Source: Halocatena halophila (lineage in GTDB: Archaea; Halobacteriota; Halobacteria; Halobacteriales; Haloarculaceae). From it: a stretch of DNA of 64,000 nucleotides. Location of the stretch: the NCBI GenBank assembly GCA_027563145.1, contig CP071307.1, positions 372,001 through 436,000 on the forward strand. The letters run 5' to 3'. Each line of letters opens with the position of its first letter. The stretch's first letter is position 1. Positions 1 through 9,298 of the stretch are shown here, one piece after another. A model generated the notes under the pieces. The model was not told the DNA's origin, did not search any database, and worked only from the letters and a program-made list of their open reading frames with translations. Both the position numbers and the translations under genes were made by a program.

Positions 1-584
1 GCGACGTCGAGCTCGATGTCGTCCACGGCGACGACGGCCCCCGGACGGTGCCGGTGTACGTGGGAGGGACTGGATTCTCGATGCTCACGCTCACGGGACA
101 TTTTGCTGATGGGGCGTTGCTGAACTATCTCGTCAGTCCGGAGTACAATCAAAAAGCGCTCGACGCGCTCGAGGAAGGAGCAAAACGAGGCGGGCGAACG
201 CTCGACGATATCGATCGTCCACAGCTCGTTGTTTGTTCGATGGACCACGACGCAGACATCGCTCTCGACAACGCCCGAGAGCTGATCACACAGTATCTCG
301 GCCAACAGCCCCACATCATGAAAGCAAGCGGCGTGAGCCAGGGGCTGATCGATTCGGTTGGAGAGGCAATTGGTGGCTGGCCAGCCGATAAGGCCGACAT
401 CGAGACTGGAATGGAGCTCATTCCCGACGAGGTCGTTCATAAACTCACCGCGAGTGGCACGCCAGAGCAGTGTCGGAAAAAAGTTCGCGAGTACGCCGAC
501 AACGGCTGTGATTGTCCGATTCTCTACCCACTCGGCGACGATCGCCAGCTCATGATCGACGAGTTCGCAGACGGCTATCTGTGA
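1..584 (+). CDS. LLM-class F420-dependent oxidoreductase, C-terminal part
   Basis: The reading frame is open from the first bases of the window, so the gene starts upstream; the GTG at 48 is only an internal codon. About 194 residues remain, roughly the second half of a family member of some 330 residues. The segment VYVGGTGFSMLTLTGHFADG, the following LVSPEY stretch and the GTPEQCRKKVREYADNG motif are typical of the bacterial-luciferase-like, F420-dependent flavin-free oxidoreductases, which include methylenetetrahydromethanopterin reductase. The substrate cannot be told from this fragment. The gene ends one base before the stop codon of the convergent threonine synthase gene. Confidence 0.85.
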   Translation, partial: DVELDVVHGDDGPRTVPVYVGGTGFSMLTLTGHFADGALLNYLVSPEYNQKALDALEEGAKRGGRTLDDIDRPQLVVCSMDHDADIALDNARELITQYLGQQPHIMKASGVSQGLIDSVGEAIGGWPADKADIETGMELIPDEVVHKLTASGTPEQCRKKVREYADNGCDCPILYPLGDDRQLMIDEFADGYL

Positions 585-585
585 G

Positions 586-1827
586 CTACTGTTCGTCGCC
601 GTAGCGCCGATCCACGTCCTCGATCGACGGCGCAATCCGTTCGACACTTCCCGCCGCTTTTTGTGCACTTTCTGCGTCTTTCAATCCAAAGCCCGTGGTG
701 ACGACCACGACGGTTTCGTCGGCGTCGATGATCCCCTGCTCGCGAGCAGTGCGGACGCCAGCTACCGGCGCAGCGCCGGCGGGTTCGGCATAGACGCCCT
801 CCGTCCGACCGAGCAACGCCTCGGCGTCGAGAATCTCAGCATCAGAGACGAGAACCGACGCACCACCGCTCTGTTCGAGTGCCCGACACGCCTTGAGGGT
901 GTTTCTGGGCCGACCCACCGCAATGGAGTCGGCCAGGGTTTCTGCCACATCATCGACAGTATCGTGGTCGTAGAACGCGTCGTGGATCGCCGCCGCACCC
1001 GCAGCCTGGACGCCGAGCATTTTTGGCGTCGTTTCGATGAAATCCAGCTCGTAAAACTCTCGCAATCCCTTCCACGCTCCAGCGATCGTACAGCCATCTC
1101 CCATCGAGAACACGACCCAGTCGGGAATCTCCCCACGGGCGACCGACTGATCGGCGAGTTCGTGTCCAACGGTTCGCTTTCCCTCGATCTGGAACGGGTT
1201 GATCGCCGCATTCCGGTTGTACCAGCCGTACTGCTCGGTCACCGCGACGCTCAGGTCATACGCTTCGTCGTAGCTGCCGTCCACTGCGAGGACATCTGCG
1301 TCGTACACGAGGGGCTGAGCGAGTTTTCCAGCCGGCGCATCACCCGGGACGAAAATTCGACAGTCGAGGCCACCACGGGCTGCGTATCCAGAGAGCGAGG
1401 CGGCCGCGTTTCCTGTTGAGGCACAGGTGATGATCTCCCGGCCGGCGTGTTTTGCTTTCGTCACCGCAATCGAGCTTGCCCGATCTTTGAAACAGCCGGT
1501 AGGATTGCGCCCGTCATCCTTTATCAACGTTCGTACGCCGAGCGCATCGCTCAATCGAGGGGCGTCGAACAGTTCCGTCCCACCCTCGTTCAACGTGACG
1601 ATCTCTGCCGTTTCATTGACCGGAAGAAACGCCCGGTATTTCCACTGATTCGGAATCGGTCCACCCACGGTGGCCTCGAATCGCTCGCGGATCACGTCGT
1701 AATCGTAGACAACCTCCAGAATCCCCGCCACACCGTCGTGTTCGTCGCAGGTGTACACCACCTGTTCGGGGTCGTACTGTTTTCCACACAGCGTACAGGC
1801 TACCGTTTTGACATGCTTCATACCCAT
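586..1827 (-). CDS. thrC: Threonine synthase
   Basis: PLP enzyme of fold type II that converts O-phosphohomoserine to threonine. The protein (413 residues from this start) opens with three cysteines (CTLCGKQYDPEQVVYTC), a possible metal-binding knuckle common in archaeal threonine synthases. The PLP lysine lies in NPTGCFKDRASS near residue 114, the phosphate loop in STGNAAAS, and the substrate region in FQIEGKRTVGHE. I chose the ATG at 1827 because a TATA-like element on the minus strand (about 1851-1860) lies about 27 nt upstream; the open frame reaches back to a TTG at 1839. Cysteate or diaminopropionate paralogues cannot be fully excluded, but length and motifs fit ThrC. Confidence 0.9.
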   Translation of the reverse strand: MGMKHVKTVACTLCGKQYDPEQVVYTCDEHDGVAGILEVVYDYDVIRERFEATVGGPIPNQWKYRAFLPVNETAEIVTLNEGGTELFDAPRLSDALGVRTLIKDDGRNPTGCFKDRASSIAVTKAKHAGREIITCASTGNAAASLSGYAARGGLDCRIFVPGDAPAGKLAQPLVYDADVLAVDGSYDEAYDLSVAVTEQYGWYNRNAAINPFQIEGKRTVGHELADQSVARGEIPDWVVFSMGDGCTIAGAWKGLREFYELDFIETTPKMLGVQAAGAAAIHDAFYDHDTVDDVAETLADSIAVGRPRNTLKACRALEQSGGASVLVSDAEILDAEALLGRTEGVYAEPAGAAPVAGVRTAREQGIIDADETVVVVTTGFGLKDAESAQKAAGSVERIAPSIEDVDRRYGDEQ

Positions 1828-2098
1828 ACACCCACCCAAAGAAAGACGATTACTTAACTATCCCGACGGATGTCAGTTGTGGGAGTTGGGTGGATGCAGC
1901 GTGTACGGGCCGACTACAGCCTGTTAACGGACGCGAATCCTGAACAGGGTGTGGGCATCGAACGCCCATCTGGCACATCGACAACCAGCCGTGTGGACCG
2001 TAGCTATTTACGAAACTGATTTGATTACTCCACCGCTGGGTTAGACCAACGCACTGTGACTGCTGTCACTCGTGTCGGGAGTCCCCAGCAGGCAAACA

Positions 2099-3799
2099 AT
2101 GTATGGAAGACGATTAGCAACGGTCGAGCGGATTATCGCACTGGTCAGTCCGAACAGCGACGACGCCCAATCGGTGCTACAGAAGTGGGCATCCGAGAAC
2201 GATCTCCCCGTCGAGATGGTACCGGTCGGTGACACAATCGATTCGGTCTATGAACCGGACGGTGAAACCCTCGGTGTGACGCTCGGTGGCGATGGAACGT
2301 ATCTCGAGGGCGTCAGACAGTTCAGCCCATATGGGATTCCGATACTGGGCGTAAACGCCGGTTCGCTCGCGTTTCTGGCAGGGGTTTCGCCGAGCGATCT
2401 ACCAGCAGCGTTGACAGAAACGGTGACAGGAGGAGCGACGATCGATCGCCGCCAGCAGCTCCACGTTCGCGCGCCCGGTGTCGACTGTACAGGCATCAAC
2501 GACGTGATGATCGAGCACGAACCACCCGAGGATCCCGTTGATCGAAAGATCAGCAGACTCCAGGTGTTCATCGACGAGGAGTACATTGGCGAGTACGAAG
2601 GGAGCGGCGTCGCGGTTTCGACGCCCACCGGATCGACCGGCGTGTCGCTCTCTGCTGGTGGGCCGGTCCATCTTCCGATGAACAACGATACACTCCAGCT
2701 TCTGGGGTTGCACACACATTCGATGGGGGTTCGTCCGGTCGTATTCGACAGCGATTCGACGGTCGAAATCGTCGCCACAGGCGGTGGCTCGTTGCTCGTC
2801 GATGGCGGAAGAGCTCACACAACGCTCGATGACAACGCCGTAATTCGGGTTTCGGGGGCGGATACACAGGCATTCGTGGTCTCGACGAGCTACGACGACG
2901 ATTTTTTCACTTCGATTGCCGAGAAGCTCGGCTGGGCACCCCGAAACGACCGTCACGACAGCGGGCCAGAAGCGCTCCTCACAGACCGCAACACGCAGTC
3001 GTCTGATCTGCTCTCTCGGGCCAGACGCGTCGCGGCCGAGGCTGCTCGGGCAGCCGGTGAAACCCTGCGCGAGACCCACGGCACGATCGAAGATGTCACC
3101 ATCAAATCCGATGCAGCCGACATCGTAACGGCGGCCGACTACCGATCGAACGATATCATCACGACGGTCCTCGAAGAGGAGTACCCCGAGTTTGGCATCC
3201 GCTCCGAAGAGAGCGATCCCGTGGCTGGCAGCTCGAAATTCACGTGGGTGATCGATCCGCTGGACGGAACCGGAAACTACGCCCACCACAACCCGAACTA
3301 CTCGATCTCGATCGCGCTGCTCGAAAACGAGACGCCCGTGATGGGTGTTGTCTACGCGCCCGAAACCGACGAGCTGTTCAGCGCGATCGAGGGAGCCGGT
3401 GCGACGGTGAACGGGACGCCACTCTCGACGACCGACCGGTCGTCGCTTGCGGAATGCATGTTGCTCTCGGGCTACGATCCGAACGGCGAGTTCATCGCAC
3501 ACTGCTATGAATCGACGCGTGGCGTTCGAAGTTTGGGCTCCTCAGCGCTGAATCTCTGTTATCTGGCCCGTGGCAGCGCAGACGCCGTCTGGGAGTACGA
3601 TACCTATCCCTGGGACGTGGCCGCCGGCGTGGTCATCGCCCGGGAGGCCGGCGCAACGGTCACCACTGCGGACGGAACGCCCTATGAGCTCGGCCAGGAA
3701 ACTGCCAAGCGCAATGAACTGCTCGGATCGAACGGCTCGATCCACCAGGCGCTAGTCACGCATCTCGAAGCCGAACAGTCGCTACAGCTCGCAGATTGA
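2099..3799 (+). CDS. Bifunctional NAD kinase / inositol-monophosphatase-like protein
   Basis: Two enzymes are fused in one 566-residue chain. Residues about 10-275 are an ATP-NAD kinase with the GGDGTYLEG loop near residue 63, GVNAGSLAFLAG and the STPTGSTGVSLSAGG segment. Residues about 305-560 are an inositol-monophosphatase-superfamily domain with the metal motif WVIDPLDGTGNYAHH near residue 385, EESDPVAG upstream and WDVAAGVVIAREAG near the end. Such fusions are known in archaea, where the phosphatase half removes the 2'-phosphate of NADP, so the protein may set the NAD/NADP balance. The frame opens at a GTG at 2072, but the ATG at 2099 directly precedes the kinase domain. Confidence 0.9.
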   Translation: MYGRRLATVERIIALVSPNSDDAQSVLQKWASENDLPVEMVPVGDTIDSVYEPDGETLGVTLGGDGTYLEGVRQFSPYGIPILGVNAGSLAFLAGVSPSDLPAALTETVTGGATIDRRQQLHVRAPGVDCTGINDVMIEHEPPEDPVDRKISRLQVFIDEEYIGEYEGSGVAVSTPTGSTGVSLSAGGPVHLPMNNDTLQLLGLHTHSMGVRPVVFDSDSTVEIVATGGGSLLVDGGRAHTTLDDNAVIRVSGADTQAFVVSTSYDDDFFTSIAEKLGWAPRNDRHDSGPEALLTDRNTQSSDLLSRARRVAAEAARAAGETLRETHGTIEDVTIKSDAADIVTAADYRSNDIITTVLEEEYPEFGIRSEESDPVAGSSKFTWVIDPLDGTGNYAHHNPNYSISIALLENETPVMGVVYAPETDELFSAIEGAGATVNGTPLSTTDRSSLAECMLLSGYDPNGEFIAHCYESTRGVRSLGSSALNLCYLARGSADAVWEYDTYPWDVAAGVVIAREAGATVTTADGTPYELGQETAKRNELLGSNGSIHQALVTHLEAEQSLQLAD

Positions 3800-3817
3800 A
3801 CGGCGTACGGACGACGG

Positions 3818-5146
3818 TTACCTCGGGAGAAACCGACCTCGACCCGGATCGGAGTGGACCGTGTGATCGGTTGCGACGATCTCGCCGCCGGCGATCACGG
3901 TCGCCACGCGAGCGGTCCATTCACGGCCCGAAAACGGCGTCCAGTCGCCAACGAACGCGTACTGCTCCGGAGTGACGGTGTGTGTCGTTCGGTCGATGAG
4001 AACGAGATCCGCGTCCGTGCCGACACGGAGCGATCCCTTCCGGGGATAGAGTCCTGCCCTGCGCGCTGGATTCGCACAGACGAGCGCACACGCACGTTCC
4101 CAGCTAATTCGACCGTCGTGAACGCCCTCGCTGATGAGCCATTCTAGTAGCGTTTCGACGCCTGGCAACCCAGCCGGTGGCTCCCAGATATCGTCCCAGC
4201 CGGACTGTCGATCGGCTCGATACGACGGGAAATGGTCCGTGGCGATGCAATCGATCGACCCATCCTGAACGAACTCCCAGAGCCGATCACGTTCACCACT
4301 CGAGCGCAGCGGCGGGTTTACCTTACAGTATGGTCCCTTCGCCGCGAGGGCGTCCCGGGTGAACGCCAGATACTGGGGGCAGGTTTCGAGCGTCACCGGC
4401 ACGTCGGTTCGTTCGGCAATCCGGTTGCCCAGCGCAACACCCCTGGCGCTCGAGATGTGAACGATGTGAACTGGGCAGTCGGTGTACGACGCGAGTCGAC
4501 CAATGCGTTCGATCGCAGCGAGTTCGGCTTCGATTGGTCTCGAATCAGGATACACCGAGGGATCGGTGCCAGAAACCGAATCGCGCGCGTGATCGAGGAT
4601 CGGCTGGTGTTCGCAGTGAACGCGCACGGTCGTGTCGGTCTCGGCAACCGTCGCGAACAGCTCCAACAGCGTCTCCTCGGCAGCACGATACGGATCAGCG
4701 GTGAACGCTTTGAGCTCAGGAATGCCGACCGACTGGAGGCCCGCCACGTCGATCCCAGTCTCCTGGACGTTTCCTGCCACCAGTCCGAAATCGACGTGTG
4801 CGCGTTCGCTACAGTGCCGAATTTTTCGGTGGGCCGCGGCCGGCGTCGTGATCGGTGTCTGGGTGGGTAGTTCGACGACGGTCGTGACACCACCGGCTGT
4901 GGCAGCTGCAGTCTCGCTCTGGAAGTCGATTCCCGGTGGGAAGACCGCGGGATCGTGCATGTGCGTGTGGATATCCACCGCCCCGGGGAGCGCAACCATT
5001 CCTGATGCGTCGATCGTTCGGCGCGCTGTCGTGACAGCTGTGGCGTCCCCAACCGATTCGATCGTTCCGTCGGCGATCGCGATCGAACCACGGGTGACGC
5101 CAGTCGGCGAAACGATGCGTGCATTCTCGACGAGCAGGTCGATCAT
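3818..5146 (-). CDS. Cyclic amidohydrolase, dihydroorotase/allantoinase/hydantoinase family
   Basis: Metal-dependent amidohydrolase of 442 residues. It has the zinc motif DIHTHMHDP, the likely carboxylated lysine in GIPELKAFTADPY, histidines in HCEHQ and VHIVHISSARG, and the catalytic aspartate in CIATDHFPSY, followed by GLPGVETLLEWL. This set is shared by dihydroorotases, allantoinases and hydantoinases, which open or close cyclic amides. The open frame extends to 5311, but the extra 55 residues are low in family character and the ATG at 5146 starts the usual MIDLLVENARIVSPTG strand. It is divergent from another amidohydrolase 143 bp away, suggesting a shared purine, pyrimidine or hydantoin breakdown role; the substrate is not known. 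Confidence 0.82.
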   Translation of the reverse strand: MIDLLVENARIVSPTGVTRGSIAIADGTIESVGDATAVTTARRTIDASGMVALPGAVDIHTHMHDPAVFPPGIDFQSETAAATAGGVTTVVELPTQTPITTPAAAHRKIRHCSERAHVDFGLVAGNVQETGIDVAGLQSVGIPELKAFTADPYRAAEETLLELFATVAETDTTVRVHCEHQPILDHARDSVSGTDPSVYPDSRPIEAELAAIERIGRLASYTDCPVHIVHISSARGVALGNRIAERTDVPVTLETCPQYLAFTRDALAAKGPYCKVNPPLRSSGERDRLWEFVQDGSIDCIATDHFPSYRADRQSGWDDIWEPPAGLPGVETLLEWLISEGVHDGRISWERACALVCANPARRAGLYPRKGSLRVGTDADLVLIDRTTHTVTPEQYAFVGDWTPFSGREWTARVATVIAGGEIVATDHTVHSDPGRGRFLPR

Positions 5147-5289
5147 CGGTGCTGGTGGCTCCGCCAGCACCAAAACTAACCGGCCCCACAGCGACGTGTG
5201 GCCACACACCGACTGTGCCATCGGCTCACGAGTACCAATCGAATGTGTCCGTATCAACAGTTTAGTGAACACCCAGTGATCCCGATCCT

Positions 5290-6588
5290 GTGATACTGAA
5301 CGCAGGCACACTCGTGACGATGGACGACGACCGAACGGTCCGAGAGGAAGTCCACGTCATCACCAAGGACGGTGCGATCGTCGGCATCGAGGACGGGTTC
5401 GTGACCGGATCCGATGTGATTGACGCGAGCGAATCGGTCGTGATTCCGGGACTCGTCGATTGTCACACACACCAGTATGCGCTTGGGCTCCGAGGTGCTC
5501 CAATCGAGGCGAGTCCACGAAGCTTCTATGAGGCGCTCACCGACATCTGGTGGGAAGTCGATGTGGCGTTCACCGAACGGGACGCAGAGCTCACCGCGCT
5601 TGGATCCTGTATTGAGATGCTCGAAAGCGGCGTCACCACGTTCTGTGACAACTTTTCGGGGCCGAACACGATCGATGGGGGGCTCTCTGGGGTCGCAGCC
5701 GGCGTCGGCACAACACCAATCAGGGGAACCATCTCGTTCGAGGCAACGGCACGCGACACTGTCGCAGACGGAATGGCAGGTGTTGGGGAAAATCGACGAT
5801 TCATCCGGGAAGAAGAAGACGACTATGAGCACGTGACGGGCCATTACTGTCTGCACACCCTGTTTACGAACACTCCCGAGATCATCGACGAGTGTGTGTC
5901 GAGCGCACTCGAAGACGACCGTCCCATCCAGCTCCATCTCTCGGAGGGACTCGTCGATGTGCACGATGCGATCGGCGAGTATGGCTGTCGTCCAGTGGAG
6001 GCACTGGCCGAACTGGGCCTGTTCGATGCCCGTGTCATCGGTGCGCACTGCGTCCATGTTACCCCCGAGGAACTGGACGTGCTCGCGGACAATGACGTTG
6101 GAATCGCGCACAATCCCTACTCGAACACCAACAATGCGGTCGGCATTGCCGATGTCGAATCGATGCTCAAGCGCGATCTGACGATCGGACTCGGAACGGA
6201 CGGCTGGGATCCAGATCTCTTCGAGACGATGCGCACGGCCGCCGGGATTCACCGGTTGAAGGACAACGATCCAAGCGGCTTCGATCCAGCACTCGCGCTC
6301 GAATGGGCAACCATTGGAAGCGCAGCCGTTCTCGGAATGGACGATGCGATCGGCTCGATCGAACCCGGAAAGCGAGCCGATCTCGTCACCCTCGATCTTG
6401 GCCCAACACCAGTACGGCCCGACTCTGCGCCGGGATACGTCGTCAGTGCCGGTGGCACAGCTGTAGTCGAACGAACGATTCGGGAGGGGCAGGTGGTGTA
6501 CGACACCAGCAATGGCGTTCGAGGCGTCACACCTGCGGACAGAAACCGAATTACGGAAGCCACCAGGGACCTCTGGGAACGATTATAG
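5290..6588 (+). CDS. Amidohydrolase, chlorohydrolase/cytosine-deaminase-like
   Basis: A 432-residue metal-dependent hydrolase of the TrzN/AtzA/SAH-deaminase group. It has VDCHTHQYALGLRGAP at the first metal site, IQLHLSEG, VIGAHCVHVTPEEL, and TIGLGTDGWDPDLFETM with the catalytic aspartate, followed by the closing IEPGKRADLVTLDL. These enzymes remove amino or other leaving groups from heterocycles. A GTG at 5290 is the only start that keeps the first beta-strand. It is transcribed away from the cyclic amidohydrolase at 3818-5146, so the two may serve one nitrogen-scavenging pathway. The substrate cannot be read from the sequence. Confidence 0.82.
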   Translation: MILNAGTLVTMDDDRTVREEVHVITKDGAIVGIEDGFVTGSDVIDASESVVIPGLVDCHTHQYALGLRGAPIEASPRSFYEALTDIWWEVDVAFTERDAELTALGSCIEMLESGVTTFCDNFSGPNTIDGGLSGVAAGVGTTPIRGTISFEATARDTVADGMAGVGENRRFIREEEDDYEHVTGHYCLHTLFTNTPEIIDECVSSALEDDRPIQLHLSEGLVDVHDAIGEYGCRPVEALAELGLFDARVIGAHCVHVTPEELDVLADNDVGIAHNPYSNTNNAVGIADVESMLKRDLTIGLGTDGWDPDLFETMRTAAGIHRLKDNDPSGFDPALALEWATIGSAAVLGMDDAIGSIEPGKRADLVTLDLGPTPVRPDSAPGYVVSAGGTAVVERTIREGQVVYDTSNGVRGVTPADRNRITEATRDLWERL

Positions 6589-6754
6589 GCCACAGCACAC
6601 ACTGGGAGTGCTGATTTTCGGACCAAAATTAACATCCTTAGGGTGTTAAACACTGATCGATGCGTGTCAGTGACACACAATATTGTGCATGTGCACACGG
6701 TGAGTACACGCTCCGTCTGAAGGTTTATCATGTATCAGCAACGACCTGACAGTC

Positions 6755-7396
6755 ATGGAAGCAACCACCGGCTGCAAGGTGGACCGGATCATTGCGGAGT
6801 ACGGGCTGTTCGATGCCGATCCGCAGTTCGATTCGCTTGACGATGGATTGCTCGCGCGCTGGCGTGGGAACGCGGGACGAACACCGCAGGGATATCGTCC
6901 GCTGACAGACTGGTTCAACAAACGCCTCCTCAGAACGGTCTACACGGAACACGGCCGTGAAACGCTCTCTGGGCGACTTGAGGCTGCCTACGAGACACTC
7001 CAGTCAGACGACCCTTTGGACACTGCTGAGCTGATTGAAAGTCTCGCCGTGGACGGGATCGACGGAGAGCAACTCCAATCGGATTTCGTCTCCTGGGGAA
7101 CGATGCGAACGCACCTCACGGAGTGTCTCGATGGAGAAAAAGAGCCCCAGCAGTCCTCTGGTAACTGGGAACGCGAGAGCGTCGATCGTGCCCGACAGAT
7201 TGTCCACGAGACGGTCGAAGAAGCGGTCTCATCGCTTACCGGCAAAGATGTGATCGCAGACGGAACAACGGCCGCCATCGACGTGCAGATACAGCTACGC
7301 TGTGGGTCCTGTCCAACCCAGGTCCCGTTCGGGGTTGCGATCGAACGGGGCTACATCTGTGCAACCCATGGTGACGGTGGGGGGAACAGAAAATGA
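6755..7396 (+). CDS. rdfA: Rod-determining factor RdfA family protein
   Basis: A 213-residue protein that matches, from memory, the haloarchaeal RdfA family, required for rod-shaped cells in Haloferax volcanii. Recognisable blocks are GCKVDRIIAEYGL at the start, RPLTDWFNKRLLRTVY, DFVSWGTMRTHLTECLDG, and a C-terminal metal-ribbon-like segment with CGSC and CATH. A TATA-like GTTTATC at 6722-6728 lies about 27 nt before the expected start of a leaderless transcript. The stop codon overlaps the start of the SMC-like gene (ATGA at 7393-7396), so the two are very likely co-translated. Its biochemical activity is not known to me; a regulatory or scaffold role is possible. Confidence 0.85.
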   Translation: MEATTGCKVDRIIAEYGLFDADPQFDSLDDGLLARWRGNAGRTPQGYRPLTDWFNKRLLRTVYTEHGRETLSGRLEAAYETLQSDDPLDTAELIESLAVDGIDGEQLQSDFVSWGTMRTHLTECLDGEKEPQQSSGNWERESVDRARQIVHETVEEAVSSLTGKDVIADGTTAAIDVQIQLRCGSCPTQVPFGVAIERGYICATHGDGGGNRK

Positions 7397-9171
7397 CCTG
7401 GCAGATCGAAATCGACAGCATTGCTGGCATCGTCCACGGGACGGCCACAATCGAGCCGGGACTCAACGCCGTTCAGGCGTCGAACTGGCAAGGAAAATCG
7501 AGCTTCATCACGGCGCTCAAGACCGCACTCGGAACGACGGCTGAACTGACCGAGGGACACACTCGTGGGGGCGTGTCGGTTTCGTATCCCGACGGGCAGT
7601 TGCGGGTCGAACTCGCCCGAGAAAACGGAGCGATAACTCAATCGGGGTCGCCGTATCTCGCTGGCGAGCATGAAGTGGTGTGTGCAGAGCTGTTCGCCTG
7701 TCTCGACGAAGATAATCCCATCAGACGCGCCATCAGAGGAGAGTCAACGCTGGAGTCTGTGTTGTTGCGTCCGCTCGATTTCGAAAACATCGACGAACAG
7801 ATCGCAGAGCTCACCCGCGAGCGCGAGCGCATCGAGACGGAGCTATCACAGGCCCAGGGCGCACAGCGCCGACTCGATGATGTCGCCAGTACGATCGAGC
7901 GACTCGAACGGGAAATCGAGCACCTAACCAGCCAACGCGATGCGATCGAAGGAGACACCTCCAGCACAGACGACACGACAGCCGGGCCCCACGAGGAACT
8001 CGCACAGGCAAGGACCAAGCTCCAGTCTGCAGAATCTCGCGTCCGTCGCCTGGAAGGGTCGATCGAGAGGATCGAAAACCGACTCAGCGATCGCCGTGAA
8101 AAACGAGCGTCGCTAACAGTTCCGGATCGGGGTTCGATCGTAGATGATCTCGAAACAGCCCGGGAGCGGCTAGAACGACACAAGCGAGACACGGAGCTGT
8201 TGCAATCGGTGTACACGGCGAACGAACGGCTGCTCCACGAGGGTCGGCTGGATGTCATCACGGACGTTACTCGCGCACTATCAGGTGATACCGTCGAATG
8301 CTGGGTCTGTGGTGGCAACCAACCGACCGATGCGTTCGAACGACGCCTTGATGAGCTCGCAGAGACGCTTTCGACGCTGCGTGCACGAACCGACCGACAC
8401 CGCGAGCAAGTCGACGAGCTCGAAGCCAAGCGAGAGGAGATCACACAGCTAGAGCGCCACAAATCCGATCTCGACGAGGAAATCGACGAACTCGAAGCCC
8501 GCCTAGAGGATCACACCGAAGAGCTCGAAACGGCCACCGAACGAGTCAAAACTGCACAGAAACGCGTTGATGATCTCACCGATGCGATCGACGGCGTGCT
8601 CGAAGAGCGGTCTGACATCGAGAGTGAAATCAAATATCGGCAGGCCGAACTCACCGAAACCAGAGCGGAGTATCATACGCTCGAAAATCGAGCCGAGCGA
8701 GTCGAGCTGTTGCGAAACGAGCGCGAATCGACGGCTGAGGCGATTACACAGCTCAGAGAACGCAAAGACCGAATCAAACGTGAGACACGGGAAGCGTTCG
8801 ACGAGACAATCGACGCGCTGCTCAAGCGGTTCGAAACCGGGTTTGAAACCGCAAGACTCACCGATTCGTTCGAGCTCGTCGTGGCTCGTGATGGCAGACG
8901 CGCCAGTCTGTCGGCGCTCAGTGAGGGCGAACGAGAGCTGCTCGGGTTCGTCACCGCACTTGCCGGCCGAGCAGCGTTCGATGTCGCCGAAACGGTCCCG
9001 CTGTTGCTCGTCGACGGAATCGGCGGGCTCGCAGCCGACAATCTCCGGACGCTCGTCGAATATCTCCACAAACGGACGGAGTATCTCGTGTTTACGGCGT
9101 ATCCAGAGCACACCATGGTTGAGACAACCGTTGTCGATCCCACGGAGTGGACGATCGCCAACGCCACCTGA
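7393..9171 (+). CDS. Archaea-specific SMC-related ATPase
   Basis: A 592-residue Rad50/SMC-like ATPase. The N-terminal nucleotide-binding half carries a Walker-A-like NWQGKSSFITALK near residue 33, in which the usual first glycine is not seen. Two long charged coiled coils (about 130-285 and 325-485) flank a CWVCGG zinc-hook-like CxxC near residue 302. The C-terminal half has an ABC signature LSALSEGERELLGF and Walker B VPLLLVDGIGG. The short arms suggest a Rad50-type bridging protein rather than a canonical SMC. It overlaps rdfA by four bases. The family occurs beside rdfA in haloarchaea, and a role in DNA organisation linked to cell shape is an inference. Confidence 0.85.
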   Translation: MTWQIEIDSIAGIVHGTATIEPGLNAVQASNWQGKSSFITALKTALGTTAELTEGHTRGGVSVSYPDGQLRVELARENGAITQSGSPYLAGEHEVVCAELFACLDEDNPIRRAIRGESTLESVLLRPLDFENIDEQIAELTRERERIETELSQAQGAQRRLDDVASTIERLEREIEHLTSQRDAIEGDTSSTDDTTAGPHEELAQARTKLQSAESRVRRLEGSIERIENRLSDRREKRASLTVPDRGSIVDDLETARERLERHKRDTELLQSVYTANERLLHEGRLDVITDVTRALSGDTVECWVCGGNQPTDAFERRLDELAETLSTLRARTDRHREQVDELEAKREEITQLERHKSDLDEEIDELEARLEDHTEELETATERVKTAQKRVDDLTDAIDGVLEERSDIESEIKYRQAELTETRAEYHTLENRAERVELLRNERESTAEAITQLRERKDRIKRETREAFDETIDALLKRFETGFETARLTDSFELVVARDGRRASLSALSEGERELLGFVTALAGRAAFDVAETVPLLLVDGIGGLAADNLRTLVEYLHKRTEYLVFTAYPEHTMVETTVVDPTEWTIANAT

Positions 9172-9298
9172 GTGTCCGCAACGCTCACAGCTGGACCGAC
9201 GAAATACTAACTCGAATAGCACGAGTAATTGTGATAACCAGGACAATATTTCCTAAACCAATACATAATTGGACTGACCGCGAAAGTATGCTGATACG

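Noticed and set aside
1840-2098. Possible tRNA or small RNA in the gap after threonine synthase
   Set aside because: No cloverleaf or conserved tRNA arms; nothing more than a minus-strand TATA-like element and a weak leader.
2399-3502. Long open frame antisense to the NAD kinase/phosphatase fusion
   Set aside because: It overlaps a gene with full catalytic motifs and has no family character itself; long antisense frames are common in GC-rich genomes.
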